Assembly: GCF_023701745.1 (NCBI RefSeq)
Contig: NZ_JAJOZB010000001.1
Coordinates: 8,851,001 to 8,915,000, forward strand
Length of the DNA: 64,000 nucleotides
DNA from: Streptomyces sp. RKAG293
GTDB taxonomy: Bacteria; Actinomycetota; Actinomycetes; Streptomycetales; Streptomycetaceae
Direction of reading: 5' to 3'
A program made the translations under genes and the position numbers. Numbering within the stretch: the stretch's first letter is position 1; each line of letters begins with the position of its first letter. This document shows, in pieces, positions 42,581-51,214 of the stretch. The notes beneath the pieces were generated by a model. It had not been told where the DNA came from, did no database searches, and was given only the letters and a program-made list of their open reading frames with translations.

Positions 42581-42704
42581 AGAGTGAGTGATACGCAACA
42601 TGGTCCAGCCCCGCGCGGCCTGCGGTCAAGAGGTGAAGCCCGCAGGTATCAACCCCTTGACGCGCGCCACCCGTTCGGCCAGGGTGTTCCACCACAAGCA
42701 ATTC

Positions 42705-42721
42705 GATGCGCTATGCGCAAC
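42705..42721. promoter_or_regulatory. GTTGCG-N5-CGCAAC-type box before betB
   Basis: G ATGCG CTATG CGCAA C, 9 of 10 arm bases matching, 24 bp upstream of the betB start. Position suits repression of the betB-importer operon. Confidence 0.65.
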
Positions 42722-42745
42722 GGATTCGTCTGAAGGGCTCATCGC

Positions 42746-44226
42746 GTGGCGGACCTGTATCTGGACGGTGAGTGGCGAGCCCCGGTTGCGGGCGGCCGCC
42801 GGGAGATTCGCTGCCCGGCCGACGGCACACTCGTCGCGAGCGTGGCCGAGGGCACGCGGGCCGACACCGAGGCCGCGATCCTCGCAGCCCGCCGCGCCTT
42901 CGACTCGGGACCGTGGCCGGGCACACCGGAGCGGGACCGCGGGGCGCTGCTCCTTCGCGTGGCGGACATCCTGGAACGGGACGCGAAGGAATTCGCCAGG
43001 GCCGAGTCGCTCGACACCGGCAAGCGGCTGGTGGAGAGCGAGTACGACATCGCGGATGTCGTCTCCTGTTTCCGCTACTACGGCGGGGTCGCGGGCACCA
43101 GCGCGGGCCGGGTCATCGACACCGGCCGCGACGACGCCATCAGCCGGATCGTCTACGAGCCGATCGGCGTCTGCGGCCTGATCACCCCGTGGAACTACCC
43201 TCTCCTCCAGGCCTCCTGGAAGGTCGCGCCGGCCCTCGCCGCGGGCAACACCCTCGTCCTGAAGCCCAGTGAGCTGACCCCGTCCACCTCGATCCTGCTC
43301 ATGCGGGCGCTGGAGGAGGCCGGGCTCCCCGCCGGGGCCGCCAACCTGGTCCTGGGCACCGGACCGGAGGTAGGGGCGCCGCTGTCCGAGCATCCGGACG
43401 TGGACATGGTGTCCTTCACCGGCGGGCTGGAGACCGGGAAACGGATCATGGCCACGGCCGCCGCGACGGTGAAGAAGGTCGCGCTGGAACTGGGTGGCAA
43501 GAACCCCAACGTCATATTCGCCGATGCGGACTTCGAGACGGCCGTGGACTTCGCGCTCACGGCCGTCTTCCTGCACTCGGGCCAGGTCTGCTCGGCGGGC
43601 GCCCGGCTGATCGTCGAGGACTCGCTCCACGACGCCCTCGTCGACGAGGTCGTACGCCGCGCGCGGCAGATCCGCCTCGGCGGACCCTTCGACGCCGCGG
43701 CCGAGACCGGCGCACTGATCTCCGCCGCCCACCGCGACAAGGTCGAGGCCTACGTCGCCGCCGGCATCGCCGAAGGCGCCGTCCTGCGCTGCGGCGGCGC
43801 CCGCCCGGACGACCCAGCGCTCGCGGACGGCTTCTACTACCCGCCGACCGTTCTCGACGACTGCACCCAGGACATGCGCGTGGTGCACGAGGAGTCCTTC
43901 GGCCCGGTGCTGACCGTCGAGCGGTTCAGCGGCGGCGAGAACGCCGAGGACGAAGCCGTACGCATAGCCAACGACACGGACTTCGGACTGGCCGGTGCCG
44001 TCTGGACGCAGGACGCGGGCAAGGCACAGCGAGTCGCCCGGCGGCTGCGCCACGGCACCGTATGGATCAACGACTACCACCCCTATGTGCCGCAGGCGGA
44101 GTGGGCGGATTCGGGCAGTCGGGCGTGGGCCGGGAGCTGGGACCTGCCGGCCTGGACGAGTACCGCGAGCCCAAGCACATCTGGCAGAACATCCGACCGC
44201 GGCCGCAGCTCTGGTTCCGCAGCTGA
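42746..44226 (+). CDS. betB: betaine-aldehyde dehydrogenase (frameshift near the 3' end in this sequence)
   Basis: An NAD-dependent aldehyde dehydrogenase of about 493 residues after a one-base repair. ITPWNYPLLQ near residue 145, FTGGLETGK near 226, the catalytic Glu in ELGGKNPN near 250 and catalytic Cys in GQVCSAGARL near 284 are all intact. At 44103-44105 the frame slips and would end in an unrelated Ser/Arg-rich tail at 44272; with one more G it continues as GFGQSGVGRELG and stops at 44226, the normal end of this family. It makes glycine betaine from betaine aldehyde. The importer genes follow 66 bp downstream. Confidence 0.88.
44103..44105 (+). other. one-base deletion in a G run that frameshifts betB
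   Basis: The sequence reads GAGTGGGCGGATTC; GAGTGGGGCGGATTC would keep the frame and give the conserved GGFGQSG motif of aldehyde dehydrogenases. Confidence 0.85.
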
Positions 44227-44292
44227 AGCGCCGAAGGCCCGAAACCTGAAGCCCGGAAGGCCGAACACCTGAAGCATGGAGAGAGGTCGACA

Positions 44293-45387
44293 GTGATCCC
44301 AGCACAGACCGAGGTGTCGCGGCGGCGCGACAGGTCCCAGGACCCGGATCAGGACCGGACCCCGGTCATCTCCGTGCGCGGGCTGTGGAAAGTGTTCGGG
44401 CCGAAGGCCGAAAAGGTGCCGCAGTCCGAGGAGTTGTGCGGCCTGTCGCGCCGCGAACTCATGGACCGTGCGGGATGCACTGCGGCGGTCCGGGACGTGA
44501 GCTTCGACGTGTCGCCCGGCGAGGTCTTCGTGGTCATGGGCCTGTCCGGCTCGGGCAAGTCCACCCTCGTGCGATGTCTGACGCGGCTGATCGAACCGAC
44601 CGCCGGCCAGGTCGTCTTCGAGGGCGAGGACATCCGCGACGCCGACCCCAAGCGGCTGCGGGAGCTGCGCCGGCACAAGTTCTCCATGGTCTTCCAGCAC
44701 TTCGGGCTGCTGCCGCACCGGTGCGTGGTGGACAACGTCTCGTACGGCCTGGAGATCCGCGGCATGGGCAAGGCCGAGCGCACCAAGCGCGCGCTGGAGG
44801 TCGTCGAGCTGGTGGGCCTGTCCGGCTATGAGAACTCCTACCCCGACCAGCTCTCCGGCGGAATGCAGCAGCGCGTCGGCCTCGCCCGGGCGCTCGCCGG
44901 CGATCCGGACGTGCTGCTCTTCGACGAGCCGTTCTCGGCGCTGGACCCGATGATCCGGCGGGACATGCAGAACGAGGTCATCCGCCTGCACCACGAGGTC
45001 GGCAAGACCATGGTCTTCGTCACCCACGACCTGTCCGAGGCGCTCAAGCTGGGCGACCGCATCCTGATCATGCGCGACGGCAAGACCGTCCAGTGCGGGA
45101 CGGGCGCCGAACTGGTCGGCGCCCCCGCCGACGACTACGTCCGCGACTTCGTGAAGGACGTGCCGCGCGCCGATGTCCTGACGCTGCGCTGGATCATGCG
45201 CCCGGCGGGACCTGACGACGACCTCGACGGACCCGAGTTCGGCCCGGACGTGGTGGTGAGGGACGCGACCCGGGCGGTGTTCGAGGCGGTGAAGCCGGTC
45301 AAGGTCGTCGAGAACGGCAAGCTGCTGGGGGTCATCGGCGACGAGGAGATCCTCGCGGTGATCGCGGGCGCGGAAGGCGGCGCGTGA
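44293..45387 (+). CDS. glycine betaine ABC importer, ATP-binding protein
   Basis: A 364-residue ProV/OpuAA-type ATPase. Walker A GLSGSGKST near residue 84, signature LSGGMQQR near 188, Walker B VLLFDEPFSALD near 207, and a C-terminal CBS-like part ending KLLGVIGDEEILAVI. That extension is typical of osmolyte importers. GTG 44293 follows GAGAGG. It overlaps the permease gene start (TGATG). It is likely co-transcribed with betB and the next two genes. Confidence 0.9.
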   Translation: MIPAQTEVSRRRDRSQDPDQDRTPVISVRGLWKVFGPKAEKVPQSEELCGLSRRELMDRAGCTAAVRDVSFDVSPGEVFVVMGLSGSGKSTLVRCLTRLIEPTAGQVVFEGEDIRDADPKRLRELRRHKFSMVFQHFGLLPHRCVVDNVSYGLEIRGMGKAERTKRALEVVELVGLSGYENSYPDQLSGGMQQRVGLARALAGDPDVLLFDEPFSALDPMIRRDMQNEVIRLHHEVGKTMVFVTHDLSEALKLGDRILIMRDGKTVQCGTGAELVGAPADDYVRDFVKDVPRADVLTLRWIMRPAGPDDDLDGPEFGPDVVVRDATRAVFEAVKPVKVVENGKLLGVIGDEEILAVIAGAEGGA

Positions 45388-47417
45388 TGGCCGTCGTCGC
45401 CGAGGCGCCCACGAGGCTGGGGGCGATCCGCGCCATCCCGCGCCGGTTCGTCATCGCCGGCATCCTGGCCCTCTGGCTGGTGATCTTCGCCGTGTTCCGC
45501 GGCCACCAGACACTCGCGCTGGCGGCGGCCGACCTGACCGGACTGCACCGCTGGTTCAACGACGTCAACGACTCGATCGGCGCCGATCGCAACAGCAACC
45601 CGCTCTTCCTCTACTTCTTCAACGAGATCCGGCTGGTCATCGACAACCTGGTGACGTTCATCCAGTCGCTGATCTCCCAGTCCTCGGGCGGCCGCGGGGT
45701 CCCGCAGATCGGGTGGCTCGGTGTCGTCGGCATCGTCGGCTACCTCTCCTGGGCCCTGGGCAACGTGCGGGTCGCGCTGCTCGCCATGGCCGGCTTCACC
45801 TTCTTCGGGCTGCAGGGGCTGTGGCAGGAGAGCATGGACACCCTGGCGCTGACCCTGTCGGCGGTCTTCGTCTCGCTCCTCATCGGCATCCCGCTCGGCG
45901 TGTGGGCCGGGATGTCCGACCGGGCCAACCGGATCATGACGCCGTTCCTGGACTTCATGCAGACGATGCCGACCTTCGTCTATCTCGCCCCGCTCACGCT
46001 CTTCTTCCTCATCGGGCCGGCCTCCGCCACGATCGCCACGCTGATCTACGCGGCGCCTCCCGCGATCCGCATCACCGCGCACGCCATCCGGACCGTTCCG
46101 GAGACCACGGTCGAGGCGGCCTACTCGCTGGGCTCCATGCGGCGCCAGACGCTCACCAAGGTGCTGTTGCCGATGTCCAAGCGGACCGTGGTGATGGGCA
46201 TCAACCAGACCATCATGGCTGCCCTGGCCATGGTCACCATCGCCGCGCTGATCGACGCACCCGGGCTCGGCAAGACCGTGGTCAAGGCCCTGCAGTCGCT
46301 GGACGTCGGAACGGCGTTCAACGCCGGTCTCGCCATCGTCGTCATGGCCATCGTCCTCGACCGTGTGACGACGGCGGCCAGCGAGCGGAGCGCGACGGGG
46401 GTCCCCGCTGCCGAAGGCCGGGGGAGGGGCCGGACGGCCGGCCACCCGGGTGGGCACTTCCTGAAGTGGCGCCGGCACCTGCTGGTGGCGGGCGGCGTGG
46501 CGGCGGCGGTCCTGGTGTACCTGTCGCACACCTACGTGTGGGCGGCGGAGTTCCCCGGCGAGGGCAGTACCGGAAGCACCATCGCCAGTGCGGCGGACAC
46601 CGTGACCAACTGGGCGCAGGACCATCTCTCCGGGATGACGAACGCCCTCCGCGACACCGTCACCAACGGACTGCTCAACCCCTTCCAGTCGCTGCTGACC
46701 GACTCCCCGTGGTGGCTGGTCGGCGCCGTCCTGGTCGCCGTCGGAGCCGTACTGGGCGGCCGGCGGGCCGGAGTGACGGCCGGGGCGTGCGTGGCCCTCC
46801 TCGTCGGCACCGGCATGTGGTCGGACAGCATGACGACGCTGGCGTCGACCGCCGTGGCGACGGTGCTGGTGATGGCCCTCGGGGTCGTGGTGGGCGTCTG
46901 GATGGGACGCAGCCCGATGGCCGACCGGCTCATCCGGCCCAGCCTGGACGCGGCGCAGGTCATGCCGCCGTTCGTCTATCTGGTGCCGTTCCTCGCACTG
47001 TTCGGGGCGACCCGGTTCACCGCGATCGTCGCCGCGGTCGTCTATGCCGCGCCCGTCACGATGAAGATCATCGCAGACGGGGTGCGGGCCGTACCGGAGA
47101 CCACCGTCGAGGCGGCCACGGCTGCCGGGTCCAACACCTGGCAGATCATCACCAAAGTCCAACTGCCGATGTCACGCAGCGCCCTGGCTCTCGCTGTCAA
47201 CCAGGGCCTGATCTACGTGCTGTCGATGGTTGTTGTGGGCGGCCTGGTCGGTGCGGGCGCCCTCGGCTACGACGTCGTAGCCGGTTTCTCGCAAGGAGAG
47301 CTCTACGGCAAGGGGCTGGCGGCGGGACTCGCCATCGTGCTGCTCGGCGTCATGTTCGACGGGATCACACAGGCGGCGGCGCGCCGTACCACGGCGGTGA
47401 ACGGCCGTCGGCACTAG
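45387..47417 (+). CDS. glycine betaine ABC importer, double permease
   Basis: A 676-residue membrane protein made of two ProW/OpuAB-type permease halves in one chain. Each half has an EAA loop: EAAYSLGSMRRQTLTKVLLP near residue 250 and EAATAAGSNTWQIITKVQLP near residue 575. Most family members have a single half, so this is a duplicated fused form. The halves are joined by a short charged linker (~residues 332-348) that is encoded by a repeat element (see 46381). A GTG at 45384 is an alternative start one codon earlier. Confidence 0.88.
   Translation: MAVVAEAPTRLGAIRAIPRRFVIAGILALWLVIFAVFRGHQTLALAAADLTGLHRWFNDVNDSIGADRNSNPLFLYFFNEIRLVIDNLVTFIQSLISQSSGGRGVPQIGWLGVVGIVGYLSWALGNVRVALLAMAGFTFFGLQGLWQESMDTLALTLSAVFVSLLIGIPLGVWAGMSDRANRIMTPFLDFMQTMPTFVYLAPLTLFFLIGPASATIATLIYAAPPAIRITAHAIRTVPETTVEAAYSLGSMRRQTLTKVLLPMSKRTVVMGINQTIMAALAMVTIAALIDAPGLGKTVVKALQSLDVGTAFNAGLAIVVMAIVLDRVTTAASERSATGVPAAEGRGRGRTAGHPGGHFLKWRRHLLVAGGVAAAVLVYLSHTYVWAAEFPGEGSTGSTIASAADTVTNWAQDHLSGMTNALRDTVTNGLLNPFQSLLTDSPWWLVGAVLVAVGAVLGGRRAGVTAGACVALLVGTGMWSDSMTTLASTAVATVLVMALGVVVGVWMGRSPMADRLIRPSLDAAQVMPPFVYLVPFLALFGATRFTAIVAAVVYAAPVTMKIIADGVRAVPETTVEAATAAGSNTWQIITKVQLPMSRSALALAVNQGLIYVLSMVVVGGLVGAGALGYDVVAGFSQGELYGKGLAAGLAIVLLGVMFDGITQAAARRTTAVNGRRH
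46381..46429 (+). repeat. short repeat element inside the permease gene, copy 2
   Basis: Shares GCGAGCG, GACGGGGGTCCC and GCCGAAGGCCGGGGGAGGG with the copy at 36414. In frame it reads SERSATGVPAAEGRGR and forms the linker between the two permease halves. Confidence 0.7.
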
Positions 47418-47439
47418 GCAGTCAAAAGGAGCACGACAC

Positions 47440-48435
47440 ATGGCAATACACCTCGTCGCGGGTACCCGTTCCGCGAGATGGCGCGCCGGCGCCGCCGGAC
47501 TGACGGTACTGGGTCTGGCTCTCACCGCCTGCGGCGGTGCCAAGGTCGGTGACACCCCCTCCGACGCGGGCGCCAGCTCGGGCGGCGGCAAGTGCGGCAC
47601 CTTCAACCTCGCCGTCAATCCGTGGGTCGGCTACGAGGCGGACGCGGCGGTCGTCGCCTACGTCGCGGAGCACAAACTCGGCTGTACGGTCAAGAAGAAG
47701 GACCTCAAGGAGGAGGTCGCGTGGCAGGGCTTCGGGACCGGTGAGGTCGACGCGGTCCTGGAGAACTGGGGCCATGACGACCTGAAGAAGAAGTACATCA
47801 CCGATCAGAAGACCGCCGTCGCGGCCGGCCCGACCGGCAACAACGGGGTCATCGGCTGGTACGTACCGCCGTGGCTGGCGAAGAAGTACCCGGACATCAC
47901 CAGTTACAAGAACCTCAACAAGTACGCGTCGCAGTTCAAGACCTCGGAGTCGGGCAGCCATGGCCAGCTGCTGGACGGCGACCCGTCGTACGTCACCAAT
48001 GACGCGGCGCTGGTGAAGAATCTGAACCTGAACTTCAAGGTGGTGTACGCGGGCAGCGAGACCGCGCTCATCCAGGCCTTCCGGCAGGCCGAGAAGAAGC
48101 AGGAGTGGATCCTCGGCTACTTCTACGAGCCGCAGTGGTTCCTCTCCGAGGTGCCGCTGGTCAAGGTCGATCTGCCCCCTTACAAGGAGGGCTGCGACGC
48201 CGTCGCGGCGGCGGTCGCCTGCGACTATCCCGTGTACGACCTGGACAAGATCGTCAGTACCAAGTTCGCCGCGTCGGGCAGTCCTGCCTACAGCCTGGTC
48301 AAGAGTTTCTCGTGGACCAATGACGATCAGAACCTCGTCGCGAAGTACATCGCCGTCGACAAGATGTCGGACGAGGCGGCGGCGAAGAAGTGGGTCGAGG
48401 CCAATGGCGACAAGGTGGCCGCCTGGCTGAAGTGA
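47440..48435 (+). CDS. glycine betaine-binding lipoprotein
   Basis: A 331-residue ProX/OpuAC-type substrate-binding protein. The N-terminus has a basic stretch, a hydrophobic run and the lipobox LTAC, so it is a membrane-anchored lipoprotein. Mature domain has NPWVGYEADAAV and an aromatic-rich ENWGHDD / GWYVPPWLAKKYP pair, as expected for a cage around a trimethylammonium group. AAAAGGAG precedes the ATG. Last gene of the importer operon; a terminator follows. Confidence 0.9.
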   Translation: MAIHLVAGTRSARWRAGAAGLTVLGLALTACGGAKVGDTPSDAGASSGGGKCGTFNLAVNPWVGYEADAAVVAYVAEHKLGCTVKKKDLKEEVAWQGFGTGEVDAVLENWGHDDLKKKYITDQKTAVAAGPTGNNGVIGWYVPPWLAKKYPDITSYKNLNKYASQFKTSESGSHGQLLDGDPSYVTNDAALVKNLNLNFKVVYAGSETALIQAFRQAEKKQEWILGYFYEPQWFLSEVPLVKVDLPPYKEGCDAVAAAVACDYPVYDLDKIVSTKFAASGSPAYSLVKSFSWTNDDQNLVAKYIAVDKMSDEAAAKKWVEANGDKVAAWLK

Positions 48436-48539
48436 CCTGTCGGGTGGCGGGAGAAACGTTCCGCCGGCGACCTCCCGGACGACGTCCGGGGGAGCCCCGC
48501 CCGACTCCCGGCGTGACGCGCGCCGACGCGAGCACACCG

Positions 48540-48578
48540 CAGTGCCCGGAAGGCTGTCCGACAGCCCTCCGGGCACTG
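48540..48578 (+). terminator. strong hairpin terminator after the importer operon
   Basis: CAGTGCCCGGA pairs with TCCGGGCACTG, and the stem continues through GGCTGT/ACAGCC with one mismatch and a CCG loop. A short T-containing tail follows. Seventeen base pairs in all. Confidence 0.85.
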
Positions 48579-48621
48579 TCGTTTGCCCCCTTGACACCTC
48601 CCGGAGGGACCGGCACATTGA

Positions 48622-48657
48622 GTTGCGCAACCTGAAGCTTGTTGCGCTGAAAGCAAC
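48622..48657. promoter_or_regulatory. TTGCG boxes before the dimethylglycine oxidase gene
   Basis: GTTGCGCAAC (48622-48631, palindrome with no spacer) and G TTGCG CTGAA AGCAA C (48641-48657, 9 of 10 arm bases). They end 29 bp before the ATG at 48687. Confidence 0.68.
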
Positions 48658-48686
48658 TCGGACTGCTTTAAGGCGGAGGTGCGGCG

Positions 48687-51134
48687 ATGGCGGGACCCCG
48701 AGTGGTCATCATCGGAGCGGGCGTCGTGGGAGCGGCGCTGGCGGACGAACTGTCCGCCGCGGGCTGGACCGACATCACAGTCGTCGACCAGGGCCCGCTC
48801 CCCGCCACCGGAGGCTCCTCGTCGCACGCCCCGGGTCTGGTCTTCCAGACCAACTCCTCCAAGACGATGACCGAACTCGCCCGCTACACCGTCGAGAAGC
48901 TCTGCTCCCTCGACGTCGACGGCCAGCCCTGCTTCCTCCAGGTCGGCGGCCTCGAAGTGGCGACCACGGCCGACCGTCTCACCGAACTCCACCGCCGCCA
49001 CGGCTGGATCACCGCCTGGGGCGTCGAAGCCCGGCTGCTGAGCCCCGAGGAGTGCGTCGAACTCCACCCGCTCGTCGACCCCTCGCGGGTCCTGGGCGGG
49101 CTGCTGGTGCCCACGGACGGCCTCGCCAAGTCCGTGCTCGCGGTCGAGGCGCAGATCCGGCAGGCGAAGGAGCGCGGGGTCCGCTTCCTCGCCCGCCACG
49201 AAGTCCTCGACGTACTGCAGAGCGACGGAAGAGTCAGCGGCGTCCGCACCGACCAGAGCGAGATCCCCGCCGACATCGTCGTGTGCTGCGCCGGCATCTG
49301 GGGCCCGAAGATCGCCCGCATGGTCGGCATGAACCTCCCGCTCACCCCGCTCGCCCACCAGCTCGCGTGGACCGGCCCGGTGCCCGCCCTGGAAGGCCAG
49401 ACGGAGGAGGCCGTCCGCCCGATCCTGCGCCACCAGGACGCCGACCTCTACTACCGCGACCGCTTCGACCGCATCGGGATCGGCTCCTACGGCCACCGCC
49501 CGATGCCGGTCTCCGTCGACGACATCCGCTCGGTGCAGGCAGCGGACGCGGCCGACGGGATGCCGTCGGTGCTGAAGTTCACCGAGGGCGACTTCGCGGA
49601 CGCCTGGACCGAGACGCAGTCCCTCCTCCCCGCCACCCGCGAGGCCAAGATCGAGGAGGGCATCAACGGCCTCTTCTCCTTCACCACCGACGGGCTTCCC
49701 CTGCTGGGCGAGTCACCGGAGGTGAAGGGCTTCTGGGTCGCCGAGGCCGTCTGGGTCACCCACTCCGCCGGCGTGGCGCGGGCCGTCTCCGAATGGCTGG
49801 TCGACGGATACTGTTCCTCCTTCGACCTGCACGAGTGCGACGTCAACCGGTTCGAGCCGCACCAGCTCGCCCCCGAGTACGTCCTCGCCCGCGACTGCCA
49901 GAACTTCGTCGAGGTCTACGACATCCTCCACCCCCTCCAGCCGCCGGGCACCCCGCGCCCGATCCGCACCAGCCCCTTCTACGGACGGCAGCAGGAGCTC
50001 GGTGCCGTCTTCCTGGAGGCGAACGGCTGGGAGCGTCCCCAGTGGTACGAGGCCAACGCCGCACTGGTCGAGGGCCGTTCCATCCCCACCCCCAACGACT
50101 GGGCCGCCCGCTACTGGTCCCCGATCGTCGGTGCCGAGGCCCAGACCACCCGCGAGACCGTCGCCCTGTACGACATGACGGCCCTCAAGCGCCTCGAAGT
50201 GAGCGGGCGCGGTGCGGCGGCGTTCCTGGAGCGGCTGTCCACCGGCAAGATCGACAAGTCCGTCGGCTCGGTGACGTACACACTCCTCCTGGACGAGGAC
50301 GGCGGCATCCGCAGCGACGTCACGATCGCCCGTCTCTCCCGGGACCTCTTCCAGGTCGGCGCGAACGGCAATCTCGACCACGACTGGTTCACCCGGCACC
50401 TCCCGGCCGACGGCTCGGTCGCCGTCCGCGACATCACCCCCGGCACCTGCTGCATCGGCCTGTGGGGCCCGCTCGCCCGCCAGGTCCTCCAGCCGCTGGC
50501 CGACCGCGACTTCTCCAACGAGGGCCTGAAGTACTTCCGCGCCCAGCGCGCCCACATCGGCTCGGTGCCGGTCACGGCGATGCGGCTGTCGTACGTCGGA
50601 GAGCTCGGCTGGGAGCTCTACACCACGGCCGATCACGGCCTGAAGCTCTGGGACACGCTGTGGGCCGCCGCCCGGCCGCTCGGCGGCATCATCGCCGGCC
50701 GCGGCGCCTTCAACAGCCTGCGCCTGGAGAAGGGTTACCGGTCCTTCGGCACCGACATGACCTACGAGCACGACCCCTACGAAGCCGGCGTCGGCTTCGC
50801 CGTCAAACTCGACAAGCCCGACTTCATCGGCAAGGCGGCCCTCGAGCGTCGCAAGGCGGCGGTGAAGCGCCGTCTGACCTGCCTGACGATCGACGACCCG
50901 TCCGCCGTCGTCATGGGCAAGGAACCCGTCTACGACGGCGGCCGCCCCGTCGGCTACGTCACCAGCGCCGCCTACGGCTACACGATCGGCAAAGGCATCG
51001 CCTACGCCTGGCTCCCGGCCGAACTGGCCGAGCCGGGGCGTGAGCTGCACATCGGCTACTTCGACCGGCGGGTGGCTGCGAAGGTCGCGCAGGAGCCCCT
51101 GTTCGACCCGAGCATGTCGCGCCTGCGCGGCTGA
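48687..51134 (+). CDS. dmg: dimethylglycine oxidase
   Basis: An 815-residue two-domain enzyme. The N-terminal half is a DAO-type flavoprotein (VIIGAGVVGAALADELS at residue 7; GGSSSHAPGLVFQTN, where H47 is at the expected covalent-FAD position). The C-terminal half is a GcvT-like folate domain (RLEVSGRGAAAFLERL, YDMTALK, LRLEKGYRSFGTDM). I recognise it as very close in order and motifs to Arthrobacter globiformis dimethylglycine oxidase. It turns dimethylglycine into sarcosine and passes the methyl carbon to THF, making H2O2. ATG 48687 has GGAGG seven bases upstream. Confidence 0.93.
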   Translation: MAGPRVVIIGAGVVGAALADELSAAGWTDITVVDQGPLPATGGSSSHAPGLVFQTNSSKTMTELARYTVEKLCSLDVDGQPCFLQVGGLEVATTADRLTELHRRHGWITAWGVEARLLSPEECVELHPLVDPSRVLGGLLVPTDGLAKSVLAVEAQIRQAKERGVRFLARHEVLDVLQSDGRVSGVRTDQSEIPADIVVCCAGIWGPKIARMVGMNLPLTPLAHQLAWTGPVPALEGQTEEAVRPILRHQDADLYYRDRFDRIGIGSYGHRPMPVSVDDIRSVQAADAADGMPSVLKFTEGDFADAWTETQSLLPATREAKIEEGINGLFSFTTDGLPLLGESPEVKGFWVAEAVWVTHSAGVARAVSEWLVDGYCSSFDLHECDVNRFEPHQLAPEYVLARDCQNFVEVYDILHPLQPPGTPRPIRTSPFYGRQQELGAVFLEANGWERPQWYEANAALVEGRSIPTPNDWAARYWSPIVGAEAQTTRETVALYDMTALKRLEVSGRGAAAFLERLSTGKIDKSVGSVTYTLLLDEDGGIRSDVTIARLSRDLFQVGANGNLDHDWFTRHLPADGSVAVRDITPGTCCIGLWGPLARQVLQPLADRDFSNEGLKYFRAQRAHIGSVPVTAMRLSYVGELGWELYTTADHGLKLWDTLWAAARPLGGIIAGRGAFNSLRLEKGYRSFGTDMTYEHDPYEAGVGFAVKLDKPDFIGKAALERRKAAVKRRLTCLTIDDPSAVVMGKEPVYDGGRPVGYVTSAAYGYTIGKGIAYAWLPAELAEPGRELHIGYFDRRVAAKVAQEPLFDPSMSRLRG

Positions 51135-51214
51135 GGGGCTGCCGTGTTCACCCGCGAACCCCGGGCTCCGTACCCGATGCCGGCCCGCACCCGACGACGA
51201 GACGGAGCAGCCCG

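Noticed and set aside
44227..44292. Imperfect direct repeats with CCTGAAG between betB and the importer genes
   Set aside because: Too degenerate to call a site, and no palindrome of the island type is present.
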